From Streptomyces bacillaris (GTDB taxonomy: Bacteria > Actinomycetota > Actinomycetes > Streptomycetales > Streptomycetaceae), in NCBI RefSeq assembly GCF_003268675.1, contig NZ_CP029378.1, forward strand, positions 3,720,001 to 3,784,000: a stretch of 64,000 nucleotides of DNA, written 5' to 3'. A program made the translations under genes and the position numbers. Positions 8,736-17,807 of the stretch are shown here, in pieces; positions within the stretch are counted from its first letter, which is position 1; each line of letters starts with the position of its first letter. The notes beneath the pieces were generated by a model. The model searched no databases. It saw nothing but the letters and a program-made list of their open reading frames with translations, and was not told where the DNA came from.

Positions 8736-10043
8736 TCAGCTGACGTCGGCGCTCTCCCCCACACCCCGCCGCTCCACCACGCGCCCCGTCGCGTCCGCGT
8801 CCAGGTGGGCGGTGCCCTCCGGGCCGCTCACCGTGATGCGGACGCGTGGTCCCACCCCGTCGCCGGAGGGCGGGGTGATGTCGATGCGCCAGATCTCGGG
8901 GGTGCGCACGCCGAGGGTGGTGCGGGCCTCGCGGACGAGGGCGGGGAGGAGTTCGTACGGGAGGGACTGGAGGTGGAACGTCTCGGTGGGCGGGCGGGTG
9001 GAGTCGCCGCTCACCGCCATGCGCCGGTCCTCGATGGGGACCTCGGTGACGTACGCGGTCTCCACCCGGCTCTCCAGCTCCATCGCGGTCGCCCGCATCC
9101 GCCCGAAGGTGAGCAGGGAGGAGGAGGGGCCGGAGACGGTGGTGGAGGTCGTGAAGGTTCGGGATGTGGAGGAAGAGGAGGAGGTGGAGGGGGAGTTGGG
9201 GGGTGTGTCCTCGTCGTTCACCGCCGTGAACAGCGGGCCCCGGAAGAGAAGCACCACCAGCACCGCGCCCGCCAGGAACGCGAGCAGGACCAGCAGGCAC
9301 CACGAGCCCTCGCCCACGTCCGGGTTGCTCACCAGCGTGGAGTCGGGCGCGGAGTCGATCTCCGCCTCCTCGGCCCGGCGGGACCACTCCGGGGTGGGGC
9401 GGGTGACGATCCGTACGTCCCAGGGCTTGTCCGGACGGTACTCGACGACCGCGATGCCGCGCGGGCGGTAGGCGGGGAGGTCGACCAGGTTGATGTGCTG
9501 GGTGATCTTCACGCGGTAGGCCGGCCGGGCGTCCTCCGGGTCCGGGGCCACGGTGAGCCTGAACTTGACCGGTACGTCGGCCGATTCGCCGCCCGTCGCC
9601 CGCAGGTCCTCGATCCGGGCCAGGGCGAGCCGGCCGACCGGTGGTTCCCCGCCCGCCGGGCGTCGCTTGCCGCCGAGGACGGCGAACAGGATCAGGAGGG
9701 CCAGGACCCCGCCCCCGGCGGCGAAGACCGGCACGTCCTCCAGGATGACCCCGACCGCGACGGCCGCCAGCGCCGCACCGGTCACGCCGGACGTGGCGGT
9801 CAGACGGAGGACCGCCAGGCGGCGGGAGGGTGGGCGGGCAGGAGGGTGTACGGTCGCGTGCCCGGGCAGGCCCCCGGGCGGGCGTTCGGCCGTGTGCCCG
9901 GGCGCGTGTCCTGGCGAATGGCCAGCCGTGTGCCCGGGCGAATGGTCAGGCGCGTGTCCGGGTGAATCGCCTTTGTTCGGTGTCTTGTTGGGCTCGTCGT
10001 TGCTCGCCGGGCCCCGTTCCTGCCCCTGCCCCGCTGTCCCCAT
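8736..10043 (-). CDS. Membrane protein with His/Pro/Gly-rich N-terminal repeats
   Basis: 435-aa protein of unknown function. Residues ~15-75 are a repeat of SPGH/APGH/TAGH units (SPGHAPDHSPGHTAGHSPGH), encoded by imperfect 12-bp repeats at about 9870-9970. Two hydrophobic helices follow at about 95-140, then a soluble domain (~150-245, VPVKFRLTVAPDPEDARPAY onward), a third strong helix (CLLVLLAFLAGAVLVVLLF, ~265-285), a Ser/Thr-rich linker and a C-terminal soluble domain ending in a beta-rich stretch. The topology suggests an envelope protein. ATG 10043 is inferred; no strong ribosome site is present. It lies downstream of cobN on the same strand (73 bp) and may be read through from it. Confidence 0.65.
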   Translation of the reverse strand: MGTAGQGQERGPASNDEPNKTPNKGDSPGHAPDHSPGHTAGHSPGHAPGHTAERPPGGLPGHATVHPPARPPSRRLAVLRLTATSGVTGAALAAVAVGVILEDVPVFAAGGGVLALLILFAVLGGKRRPAGGEPPVGRLALARIEDLRATGGESADVPVKFRLTVAPDPEDARPAYRVKITQHINLVDLPAYRPRGIAVVEYRPDKPWDVRIVTRPTPEWSRRAEEAEIDSAPDSTLVSNPDVGEGSWCLLVLLAFLAGAVLVVLLFRGPLFTAVNDEDTPPNSPSTSSSSSTSRTFTTSTTVSGPSSSLLTFGRMRATAMELESRVETAYVTEVPIEDRRMAVSGDSTRPPTETFHLQSLPYELLPALVREARTTLGVRTPEIWRIDITPPSGDGVGPRVRITVSGPEGTAHLDADATGRVVERRGVGESADVS

Positions 10044-10116
10044 ATCCGTGATTGTGACGGTCGGAGGCAGATCGGGGCAGGGGCGGGAACGTAAGAAGAG
10101 CGGGGGGGAGAGGGTG

Positions 10117-13100
10117 TCAGCCCTCGCCCTCCAGGTTGCCCTCCGTCTCCAGGTAGACCTGGCGCAGCGCTTCGAGGACCGCCGGGTCCGGCTTGGCCCA
10201 CATGCCGCGGGACTCGGCCTCCAACAGGCGTTCCGCGATGCCGTGCAGGGCCCAGGGGTTGGCCTCCTGGAGGAACTGGCGGTTCTCCGGGTCGAGGACG
10301 TACGTCTCGGTGAGCTTGTCGTACATCCAGTCCGCGACCACGCCCGTCGTGGCGTCGTAGCCGAAGAGGTAGTCGACCGTGGCGGCCAGCTCGAACGCGC
10401 CCTTGTAGCCGTGGCGGCGCATCGCCTCGATCCACTTGGGGTTGACGACCCGGGCGCGGAAGACGCGGGAGGTCTCCTCGACGAGCGTGCGGGTGCGGAC
10501 GGTCTCGGGGCGGGTGGAGTCCCCGATGTACGCCTCCGGGGCCTTGCCCTTGAGCGCGCGCACGGTGGCCACCATGCCGCCGTGGTACTGGAAGTAGTCG
10601 TCGGAGTCCGCGATGTCGTGTTCGCGGGTGTCGGTGTTCTTCGCGGCGACCTCGATGCGCTTGTAGGCGCTCTCCATCTCCTCGCGGGCCGGGCGGCCGT
10701 CGAGCTCGCGGCCGTAGGCGTAGCCGCCCCAGACCGTGTAGACCTCCGCGAGGTCGGCGTCGGTGCGCCAGTCGCGGGAGTCGATGAGCTGGAGGAGGCC
10801 GGCGCCGTACGTGCCGGGGCGCGAGCCGAAGATGCGGGTGGTGGCCCGGCGTTCGTCACCGTGCTCGGCCAAGTCGGCCTGGGCGTGGGCCCGTACGTAG
10901 TTCTGCTCGGCCGGTTCGTCGAGCGAGGCGGCCAGGCGTACGGCGTCGTCGAGCAGCCCGATCGTGTGCGGGAACGCGTCCCGGAAGAAGCCCGAGATGC
11001 GGAGCGTGACGTCGATGCGCGGTCGGCCCAACTCGGCGTACGGGATGGGCTCCAGGCCCGTCACTCGGCGCGAGGCGTCGTCCCAGACGGGGCGGATGCC
11101 GAGCAGCGCGAACGCCTCCGCGATGTCGTCACCCGCCGTGCGCATCGCGCTCGTACCCCAGAGGGAGAGGCCGACGGAGGTGGGCCAGTCGCCGTTGTCG
11201 GTGCGGTAGCGGGTCAGGAGGGAGTCGGCCAGGGCCTGGCCCGTCTCCCAGGCCAGCTTGGAGGGGACCGCCTTCGGGTCGACCGAGTAGAAGTTGCGGC
11301 CCGTGGGGAGGACGTTGACCAGGCCGCGGAGCGGGGAGCCGGACGGGCCCGCCGGGACGAATCCGCCGTTCAACGCGTGCACGGCGTGGGTGAGTTCGTC
11401 GGTCGTCGCCGCCATGCGCGGGACCACCTCGGTGGCCGCGAAGGTCAGGATGTCGGCCACGGCGTCCGGCAGGCCTGCGGCGACCCCAGCCACTGCCTCC
11501 GGGTCCCAGTCCGCGTCGTCCATCGCCTGGACCAGGGCGCGCGCCTGCTCCTCGATCGCGTCCGCGTCCGTGCGGGTGGCGGCCGACTCGTCGAGGCCCA
11601 GGGCCTCGCGGAGGCCGGGGAGGGATGCCGTACCGCCCCAGATCTGGCGGGCGCGGAGGACGGCGAGCACCAGGTTGACCCGGTCGTTCCCGGCGGGCGG
11701 GTTGCCGAGGACGTGCAGGCCGTCGCGGATCTGGACGTCCTTGATCTCGCAGAGCCAGCCGTCCAGATGCATGATGAAGTCGTCGAAGCCCTCGTCCTCC
11801 GGGCGGTCCTCCACCCCGAGGTCGTGGTCGAGCTTCGCGGCCTGGATCAGGGTCCAGATCTGGGCGCGGATCGCGGGGAGCTTGGAGGGGTCCATCGCGG
11901 CGATCTGGGCGTGCTCGTCGAGGAGTTGCTCCAGGCGCGCGATGTCGCCGTAGCTGTCGGCGCGGGCCATCGGGGGTACGAGGTGGTCGATGAGGGTGGC
12001 GTGGACGCGGCGCTTCGCCTGCGTACCCTCGCCCGGGTCGTTCACCAGGAACGGGTAGACGAGCGGGAGATCACCCAGGGCCGCGTCGGGGCCGCAGGCG
12101 GCGGAGAGGCCCGCGTTCTTGCCGGGCAGCCACTCCAGGTTGCCGTGCTTGCCCAGGTGGATCATCGCGTCCGCGCCGAAGCCGTTGTCCTCGGCGGAGG
12201 CGGCGATCCAGCGGTAGGCGGCCAAGTAGTGGTGGGACGGCGGGAGATCGGGGTCGTGGTAGATCGCGATCGGGTTCTCGCCGAAGCCGCGCGGCGGCTG
12301 GATGAGGATGAGCAGGTTCCCGCGCCGCAGGGCCGCGAGGACGATGTCCCCGTCCGGGTTGGCGGACCGGTCCACGAACATCTCACCGGGGGCCGGGCCC
12401 CAGTGCTCCTCCACCGACTCCCTTAGCTCCTGCGGGAGTTCGGCGAACCAGCGGCGGTAGTCCGCGGCCGGGATCCGAACCGGGTTCTTCGCCAACTGCT
12501 CCTCGGTCAGCCACTCCTGGTCGTGGCCGCCCGCCTCGATGAGGGCGTAGATCAGCTCGTCGCCGTCGCCGGAGACCAGCCCCGGGATGTCGGCCTCCGG
12601 CCCGAAGTCGTAGCCCTCGGCGCGCAGTCGGCGCAGCAGGGCCACGGCGCTGGCGGGGGTGTCGAGGCCGACCGCGTTGCCGATGCGGGAGTGCTTGGTC
12701 GGGTAGGCGGAGAGGACCAGCGCGATGCGCTTCTCCGCGTTGGGGATGGAGCGGAGCTTCGCGTGGCGTACGGCGATCCCGGCGACCCGGGCCGCGCGCT
12801 CGGCGTCGGGGACGTACGCCGGGAGCCCGTCCTCGTCGATCTCCTTGAAGGAGAACGGGACCGTGATCAGTCGGCCGTCGAACTCCGGCACCGCGATCTG
12901 GGTCGCCGCGTCCAGCGGCGAGACGCCCTCGTCGTTCTCCTCCCAGGCGCTGCGCGGGCTGGTGAGGCAGAGCGCCTGGAGGATCGGCACGTCGAGCTGG
13001 GTCAGCGCGCCCGCGTCCCACGACTCGTCGTCGCCCCCCGCCGACGCCTCGGCGGGCCTGGTGCCGCCCGCCGCGAGGACGGTGGTCACGATGGCGTCGG

Positions 13101-13722
13101 CGGCGCGGAGTTGGTCGACGAGGTCGGCCTCCGGGGTACGGAGGGACGCGACGTACAGCGGGAGCGGGCGGCCCCCGGCGTCCTCCACCGCCGTGCACAG
13201 CGCGTCCACGAACGCCGTGTTCCCGCTCATGTGGTGGGCGCGGTAGTAGAGGACGGCGACGGTCGGCGCGCCCTCGGGCACCGCACGCGCCTCCCGCTCC
13301 AGCGGGCCCCACGCGGGGGCCGGGGCGGGCGGCTCGAAGCCGTGGCCGGTCAGCAGCACGGTGTCGGAGAGGAACCGGCCGAGCTGCTCCAGGTTGGCGG
13401 GCCCGCCGTGCGCGAGGTACGCGTGCGCCTCGGCGGCGATCCCGATCGGCACGGTTGAGGCGGCCATCAACTGGGCGTCCGGGGCCTGCTCACCGGTCAG
13501 CACGACGACCGGCCGCCCGGTGGCCAGCACCGCGTCGAGCCCTTCCTGCCACGCCCGTACACCGCCGAGGAGACGTACGACGACGAGGTCGACGCCGTCC
13601 AGCAGCTCCGGCAGGCCGTCGAGGTCGACGCGGGAGGGGTTGGCGTAGCGGTAGCTGACGGGCCCCTCGGATGCGCGGGCGCTCAGGAGGTCGGTGTCGG
13701 ACGTCGACAGGAGCAGGATCAT
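10117..13722 (-). CDS. cobN: Cobaltochelatase large subunit CobN
   Basis: 1201-aa CobN/magnesium-chelatase H-type protein that inserts cobalt into hydrogenobyrinic acid a,c-diamide in the aerobic cobalamin pathway, driven by an ATPase pair (CobS/CobT or ChlI/ChlD-like) not found in this window. Family stretches include AVLYYRAHHMSGNTAFVDAL near the N-terminus, RIALVLSAYPTKHSRIGNAV, MIHLGKHGNLEWLPGKNAGL (the histidine-rich conserved core), VNLVLAVLRARQIWGG, and C-terminal YKGAFELAATVDYLFGYDAT. Length matches CobN (about 1200-1270 aa). It is preceded by a cobalamin riboswitch, so it should be repressed by adenosylcobalamin. Confidence 0.95.
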   Translation of the reverse strand: MILLLSTSDTDLLSARASEGPVSYRYANPSRVDLDGLPELLDGVDLVVVRLLGGVRAWQEGLDAVLATGRPVVVLTGEQAPDAQLMAASTVPIGIAAEAHAYLAHGGPANLEQLGRFLSDTVLLTGHGFEPPAPAPAWGPLEREARAVPEGAPTVAVLYYRAHHMSGNTAFVDALCTAVEDAGGRPLPLYVASLRTPEADLVDQLRAADAIVTTVLAAGGTRPAEASAGGDDESWDAGALTQLDVPILQALCLTSPRSAWEENDEGVSPLDAATQIAVPEFDGRLITVPFSFKEIDEDGLPAYVPDAERAARVAGIAVRHAKLRSIPNAEKRIALVLSAYPTKHSRIGNAVGLDTPASAVALLRRLRAEGYDFGPEADIPGLVSGDGDELIYALIEAGGHDQEWLTEEQLAKNPVRIPAADYRRWFAELPQELRESVEEHWGPAPGEMFVDRSANPDGDIVLAALRRGNLLILIQPPRGFGENPIAIYHDPDLPPSHHYLAAYRWIAASAEDNGFGADAMIHLGKHGNLEWLPGKNAGLSAACGPDAALGDLPLVYPFLVNDPGEGTQAKRRVHATLIDHLVPPMARADSYGDIARLEQLLDEHAQIAAMDPSKLPAIRAQIWTLIQAAKLDHDLGVEDRPEDEGFDDFIMHLDGWLCEIKDVQIRDGLHVLGNPPAGNDRVNLVLAVLRARQIWGGTASLPGLREALGLDESAATRTDADAIEEQARALVQAMDDADWDPEAVAGVAAGLPDAVADILTFAATEVVPRMAATTDELTHAVHALNGGFVPAGPSGSPLRGLVNVLPTGRNFYSVDPKAVPSKLAWETGQALADSLLTRYRTDNGDWPTSVGLSLWGTSAMRTAGDDIAEAFALLGIRPVWDDASRRVTGLEPIPYAELGRPRIDVTLRISGFFRDAFPHTIGLLDDAVRLAASLDEPAEQNYVRAHAQADLAEHGDERRATTRIFGSRPGTYGAGLLQLIDSRDWRTDADLAEVYTVWGGYAYGRELDGRPAREEMESAYKRIEVAAKNTDTREHDIADSDDYFQYHGGMVATVRALKGKAPEAYIGDSTRPETVRTRTLVEETSRVFRARVVNPKWIEAMRRHGYKGAFELAATVDYLFGYDATTGVVADWMYDKLTETYVLDPENRQFLQEANPWALHGIAERLLEAESRGMWAKPDPAVLEALRQVYLETEGNLEGEG

Positions 13723-13734
13723 GCTGCGTCAGGC

Positions 13735-13955
13735 CTTCCTCGGGGTGTCCACGCCCCGGGCGGTGTCGGAGGGTCTCCCCGGTCGGTCCGGCGGCTACCG
13801 GGCGCTCGGGGAAGGGAGTTCCTGACTCGTCCGGCAGCCGGTGGTGGCGGCGGCCGGACTCACAGTGGCGGGACCGCGCCGGAATCGCACCGGGCTTCCT
13901 CCCCTGTCGCCGTCTGGCGATGGCGGCCTGAACGGACCACCGTCTGCATCCTAAG
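13735..13955 (-). promoter_or_regulatory. Cobalamin riboswitch controlling cobN
   Basis: On the minus strand the leader carries the hallmarks of the AdoCbl aptamer in order: GGTGGTCCG near the 5' end, GGGAGGAAGCCCGGTGCGAT, then the B12-box core GCGGTCCCGCCACTGTGA, and a closing GAGTCAGGA near 13825. GC-rich segments that could form an expression platform lie between the aptamer and the cobN ATG at 13722. Boundaries are approximate. Confidence 0.92.
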
Positions 13956-14019
13956 CGGCGGGGGTGGAGCGGGGCAGGGGGCGGGGGTGCGGTGGTGATC
14001 ACTGTTTCCGGTGACGACG

Positions 14020-14262
14020 ACCGGTCTGCCGCCTTTGTCCCGGAGGCCGCAGCCTCGGGCCCGTCGGCTCAGTCCCGGAGGCCGCAGCCGCAGGCCCGAC
14101 GCCGGCCCATCACCTCTGTCCAACAGGCCCGCCACCGGCCCATCGCCTCCGACCCGCAGGTCACAGCCACCGGCCCATCGCCTCCGACCCGCAGGCCACT
14201 GCCGCAGGCCCGCCACCGGTCCGCCGCCTCTGTCCCGCAGGTCACAGCCTCGGGCCCGCCGC
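14020..14262. repeat. Imperfect tandem repeats upstream of cobG
   Basis: About six diverged copies of a 36-40-bp unit built around CCACCGGCCCATCGCCTCCG and ACCCGCAGGTCACAGCC; two neighbouring copies near 14110-14205 are almost identical. The array fills the spacer between the riboswitch promoter region and cobG. No gene is evident. Confidence 0.65.
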
Positions 14263-14281
14263 CGGGAGCGGCCCGGTCGGT

Positions 14282-15598
14282 ATGCTCGCCGCCATGCCCG
14301 ATTCCGCCCCCTCGCCCGTTTCCGCGGGTGGCGCCTCCCGCCGCGCCGGTGGCGACGCCTGCCCCGGAACGCTGCGGCTGCACCGGGCGGACGACGGGGC
14401 GCTCGCCCGCGTACGGATACCCGGCGGCGTCCTGGACCCCGACCGGGCGGACGCGCTCCTGGTGGCGGCCGAGCGGTTCGGCGACGGTGAGCTGCATCTC
14501 ACCTCGCGGGGCAACGTACAGCTGCGCGGCCTCGGTACGGAGTGCGGCGGCGGGCTGGCCGCCCTGCTCACGGACGCCGGGCTGCTGCCCTCCGCCGCGC
14601 ACGAGCGGGCCCGCAACATCGTGGCGTCGCCGCTCGCCGGACTGGACGGGTCGCCCGCGCTCGGCCCCTGGCTGACCGCGCTGGACGGCCTGGTGTGCGG
14701 CTCGCCCGCCGCCGCTTCGCTCTCCGGCCGCTTCCTCTTCGCCCTCGACGACGGGCGGGGTGACGTGGACGCGCTGGGCGCGGACGTGACCCTGATCGCG
14801 GAGGGCGCCGGCTGTCTCCTGCGGATCGGGGCCGGGGACGAGATGTTCCGGATACCGGCCGGGGAAGGCCCGCGCGCCGCGCTCCTGGCCGCCGAGGCGT
14901 TCCTCCGCGCCGCCCGGGACTCCGGCGCCTGGCGCGTGAAGGATCTGCCCGACGACGTACGGGCGGAGCTCGTCCATGCCATCGGGTCGGCGGCGGGCGA
15001 TCCCGTGCACCGCCCCCGCCCCCGTACACCGAAGACTCCGGAACCGGGCGCCGTCACCGGACCGCACGGCAACGCGGCAGCGACAGCAGCCACGGCCACC
15101 ACCACGACCGCGATCTGTGTCGACGTACCGCTCGGACAGCTCACCCCCGCCCAGTGGCAGCTGCTGACCGACACGGCCCGGCGGTACGGGAACGAGCTGC
15201 GGCTCACCCCGTGGCGCGGCATCGTCGTCCCCGGCCCCTTCGACGAGGGTGGCGCGGCGGAGGCGCTGCGCAACCTGGCGGCGGCCGGGCTGGTCACCAC
15301 CCCCGAGTCCCCGTGGACCGGCGTCGGCGCCTGCATCGGCCACCCCGGCTGCGCGAAGTCGCTGTCCGACGTACGGGCCGAAGCGGGGGCCGCTGTCGGA
15401 CCCGTCGGGCGGCTCCCTGTGTACTGGTCCGGGTGCGAACGCCGCTGCGGTCACCCCCACGGGGAGTGGATCGACGTGGTCGCCACGCCGGGCGGACACC
15501 GGATCTCGCATGTACGGGGCGAACGCCGGGACCCCCCGGCGACGGTCCGGAACGACCCGGCGGCACTCGCGGCGACGGTGGCCGCGGCCCGCGCCTGA
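14282..15598 (+). CDS. cobG: Precorrin-3B synthase CobG
   Basis: 438-aa member of the sulfite/nitrite reductase fold. It hydroxylates precorrin-3A at C20 and forms the lactone in the aerobic corrin pathway. Two ferredoxin-like half domains are visible (LTSRGNVQLRGL early, LTPWRGIVVPGPF late). The Fe-S cluster cysteines appear as C-x5-C (CIGHPGC) and C-x3-C (GCERRCGHPHGE). An Ala/Thr-rich linker (~250-275) separates the halves. Start is ATG 14282 or ATG 14294; neither has an ideal ribosome site. It leads a plus-strand cob run (cobG, cobH, cobIJ) divergent from cobN. The oxygen-dependent CobG marks this as an aerobic-type route. Confidence 0.9.
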   Translation: MLAAMPDSAPSPVSAGGASRRAGGDACPGTLRLHRADDGALARVRIPGGVLDPDRADALLVAAERFGDGELHLTSRGNVQLRGLGTECGGGLAALLTDAGLLPSAAHERARNIVASPLAGLDGSPALGPWLTALDGLVCGSPAAASLSGRFLFALDDGRGDVDALGADVTLIAEGAGCLLRIGAGDEMFRIPAGEGPRAALLAAEAFLRAARDSGAWRVKDLPDDVRAELVHAIGSAAGDPVHRPRPRTPKTPEPGAVTGPHGNAAATAATATTTTAICVDVPLGQLTPAQWQLLTDTARRYGNELRLTPWRGIVVPGPFDEGGAAEALRNLAAAGLVTTPESPWTGVGACIGHPGCAKSLSDVRAEAGAAVGPVGRLPVYWSGCERRCGHPHGEWIDVVATPGGHRISHVRGERRDPPATVRNDPAALAATVAAARA

Positions 15599-15644
15599 GC
15601 ACGTCCCTCCCACCCCCATAACGGCAGAAGAAAGCGACAGCACT

Positions 15645-16271
15645 GTGCATCAGTACGAGAAGGACGGACCGGCGATCTACCGCCAGTCCTTCGCCACCAT
15701 CCGCGCGGAGGCGGATCTGGCCGGGCTGCCCGCCGATGTGAGCCAGGTCACCGTCCGGATGATCCACGCCTGCGGCATGGTCGACCTCGTACGCGACCTC
15801 GCCTTCTCGCCGAACGCCGTGGCCGACGCCCGCGCGGCTCTGCGCTCCGGCGCGCCGATCCTCTGCGATGTGGCGATGGTGGCCAGCGGGGTCACCCGCA
15901 AGAGGCTGCCCGCGGACAACGACGTGGTGTGCACGCTCTCCGACCCGTCCGTGCCGGAGCTGGCCGCGAAGATGGGCACGACCCGCAGCGCGGCGGCCCT
16001 GGAGCTGTGGCGGGACCGGATGGAGGGGGCGGTGGTCGCGGTGGGCAACGCCCCGACCGCGCTGTTCCGGCTGCTGGAGATGATCGAGGAGGGCGCCCCG
16101 CGCCCGGCCGCCGTGATCGGCGTCCCGGTCGGCTTCGTCGGCGCGATGGAGTCCAAGGAGGCCCTGGCCGCGCACCCGTCGGGCCTGGAGCACCTGATCA
16201 TCCGGGGCCGGCGCGGCGGCAGCGCGATAGCGGCGGCGGCGCTCAACGCCATCGCGAGCGAGGAGGAGTGA
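15645..16271 (+). CDS. cobH: Precorrin-8X methylmutase CobH
   Basis: 208-aa CobH/CbiC enzyme that moves the methyl group from C11 to C12, turning precorrin-8X into hydrogenobyrinate. Family signatures: VRMIHACGMVDLV with the catalytic histidine, PILCDVAMVASGVTR, VAVGNAPTALFRLLE and GVPVGFVGAMESKEAL. The GTG start at 15645 gives the normal N-terminus (HQYEKDGPAIYRQSFATIR). It lies 46 bp behind cobG and overlaps or abuts cobIJ, so the three genes are probably co-transcribed. Confidence 0.94.
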   Translation: MHQYEKDGPAIYRQSFATIRAEADLAGLPADVSQVTVRMIHACGMVDLVRDLAFSPNAVADARAALRSGAPILCDVAMVASGVTRKRLPADNDVVCTLSDPSVPELAAKMGTTRSAAALELWRDRMEGAVVAVGNAPTALFRLLEMIEEGAPRPAAVIGVPVGFVGAMESKEALAAHPSGLEHLIIRGRRGGSAIAAAALNAIASEEE

Positions 16272-16273
16272 CA

Positions 16274-17800
16274 GTGACTTCTCCGGTGAAGGACACCCGT
16301 ACCGGCAAGCTCTACGGCGTCGGCCTCGGCCCCGGCGACCCGAACCTGATGACCCTGCGGGCCGTCCGGGCCATCGGTGAGTCGGACGTCGTCGCGTACC
16401 ACAGCGCCCGCCACGGCCGCTCGATCGCGCGCTCCATCGCCGCCGAGCACCTGCGGCCCGACCACATCGAGGAGGCCCTGGTCTACCCCGTCACGACGGA
16501 GACCACGGACCACCCGGGCGGCTACCGGGGCGCGCTGGAGGAGTTCTACGAGAAGGCCGCGGCCCGTCTCGCGGCGCACCTGGACGCGGGCCGGACGGTG
16601 GCGGTCCTCGCCGAGGGCGACCCGATGTTCTACGGCTCGTACATGCACATGCACAAGCGGCTGGCCGACCGGTACGCCACGGAGGTCATCCCGGGCGTCA
16701 CGTCGGTGAGCGCGGCGGCGGCCCGCCTGGGCACACCCCTCGTGGAGGGCGAGGAGATCCTCACGATCCTGCCCGGCACGCTGCCCGAGGAGGAGCTGAC
16801 GGCCCGTCTCGCGGCCACCGACACGGCGGTGGTGATGAAGCTGGGGCGTACGTTCCCGGCGGTGCGCGGCGCGTTCGAGGCGTCGGGGCGGCTCGCGGAG
16901 GCGCGGTACGTGGAGCGGGCGACGATGGCCGGGGAGCGTACGGGCGAACTGGCGGACATCGACCCGGCGTCGGTGCCGTACTTCTCGGTGGCGGTACTGC
17001 CGAGCCGGGTGGACGCGCCGCGCCCCGCGCCTTCGGCCTCCGGAGACGTGGTCGTGGTCGGCACCGGCCCGGCGGGCCCGCTGTGGCTGACCCCCCAGAC
17101 GCGGGGCGCGCTGGCGGCGGCCGACGCCCTGGTCGGCTACACCACCTACCTGGACCGGGTGCCGGTCCGCCCCGGCCAGGCGCGGCACGGCTCGGACAAC
17201 AAGGTGGAGTCGGAGCGGGCGGAGTTCGCGCTGGACCTGGCCCGGCGGGGCCACCGGGTCGCGGTGGTCTCCGGCGGCGACCCCGGGGTCTTCGCCATGG
17301 CGACGGCGGTGCTGGAGGTGGCGTCGCAGGAGGAGTACGCGGAGATTCCCGTACGGGTCCTGCCCGGGGTCACCGCGGCCAACGCGGCGGCGGCGCGCGC
17401 CGGCGCACCGCTGGGCCACGACTACGCCACGATCTCCCTCTCGGACCGCCTCAAACCGTGGGAGGTCATCGCGGAACGCCTCCGCGCGGCCGCCTCGGCG
17501 GACCTGGTGCTGGCGCTGTACAACCCGGGCTCCAAGTCCCGTACGTGGCAGGTGGGCAAGGCCCGTGACCTGCTCCTGGAGCACCGCTCTCCGGACACGC
17601 CGGTGGTGCTGGCGAGGGACGTCGGCGGCGCGGCGGAGTCCGTCCGTACGGTGCGGCTGGCCGATCTCGACCCGGCGGAGGTGGACATGCGGACGCTGCT
17701 GATCGTGGGCTCGTCGCAGACGCGGTGGGTGCGGCGGGGCGAGTCGGGCGAGTCGGGCGAGTCCGTCGTGTGGACTCCGCGCCGCTACCCGGAGGCGTAG
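16274..17800 (+). CDS. cobIJ: Fused precorrin-2 C20-methyltransferase / precorrin-3B C17-methyltransferase (CobI-CobJ)
   Basis: 508-aa two-domain SAM-dependent methyltransferase. Residues ~8-250 are CobI (LYGVGLGPGDPNLMTLRAVR, AEGDPMFYGSYMHMHK, EVIPGVTSVSAAAARLG). Residues ~258-495 are CobJ (VVVVGTGPAGPLWLTPQT, VAVVSGGDPGVFAMATAV, VLPGVTAANAAAARAGAPLG, LYNPGSKSRTWQ). It methylates C20 of precorrin-2 and, after CobG, C17 with ring contraction. The fusion is typical of actinomycetes. GTG 16274 sits 8 nt after GAGGAGG; a GTG at 16268 overlapping the cobH stop is an alternative. A GESGESGES repeat lies near the C-terminus. Confidence 0.94.
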   Translation: MTSPVKDTRTGKLYGVGLGPGDPNLMTLRAVRAIGESDVVAYHSARHGRSIARSIAAEHLRPDHIEEALVYPVTTETTDHPGGYRGALEEFYEKAAARLAAHLDAGRTVAVLAEGDPMFYGSYMHMHKRLADRYATEVIPGVTSVSAAAARLGTPLVEGEEILTILPGTLPEEELTARLAATDTAVVMKLGRTFPAVRGAFEASGRLAEARYVERATMAGERTGELADIDPASVPYFSVAVLPSRVDAPRPAPSASGDVVVVGTGPAGPLWLTPQTRGALAAADALVGYTTYLDRVPVRPGQARHGSDNKVESERAEFALDLARRGHRVAVVSGGDPGVFAMATAVLEVASQEEYAEIPVRVLPGVTAANAAAARAGAPLGHDYATISLSDRLKPWEVIAERLRAAASADLVLALYNPGSKSRTWQVGKARDLLLEHRSPDTPVVLARDVGGAAESVRTVRLADLDPAEVDMRTLLIVGSSQTRWVRRGESGESGESVVWTPRRYPEA

Positions 17801-17807
17801 AGCGCGG

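Noticed and set aside
8736..10859. 707-codon frame extending the membrane protein far into cobN
   Set aside because: The extension beyond 10043 is an alternative frame of cobN with a Ser/Thr/Arg-rich nonsense translation.
9553..12426. 957-codon plus-strand frame opposite cobN
   Set aside because: Antisense of a solid CobN reading; no recognisable motif.
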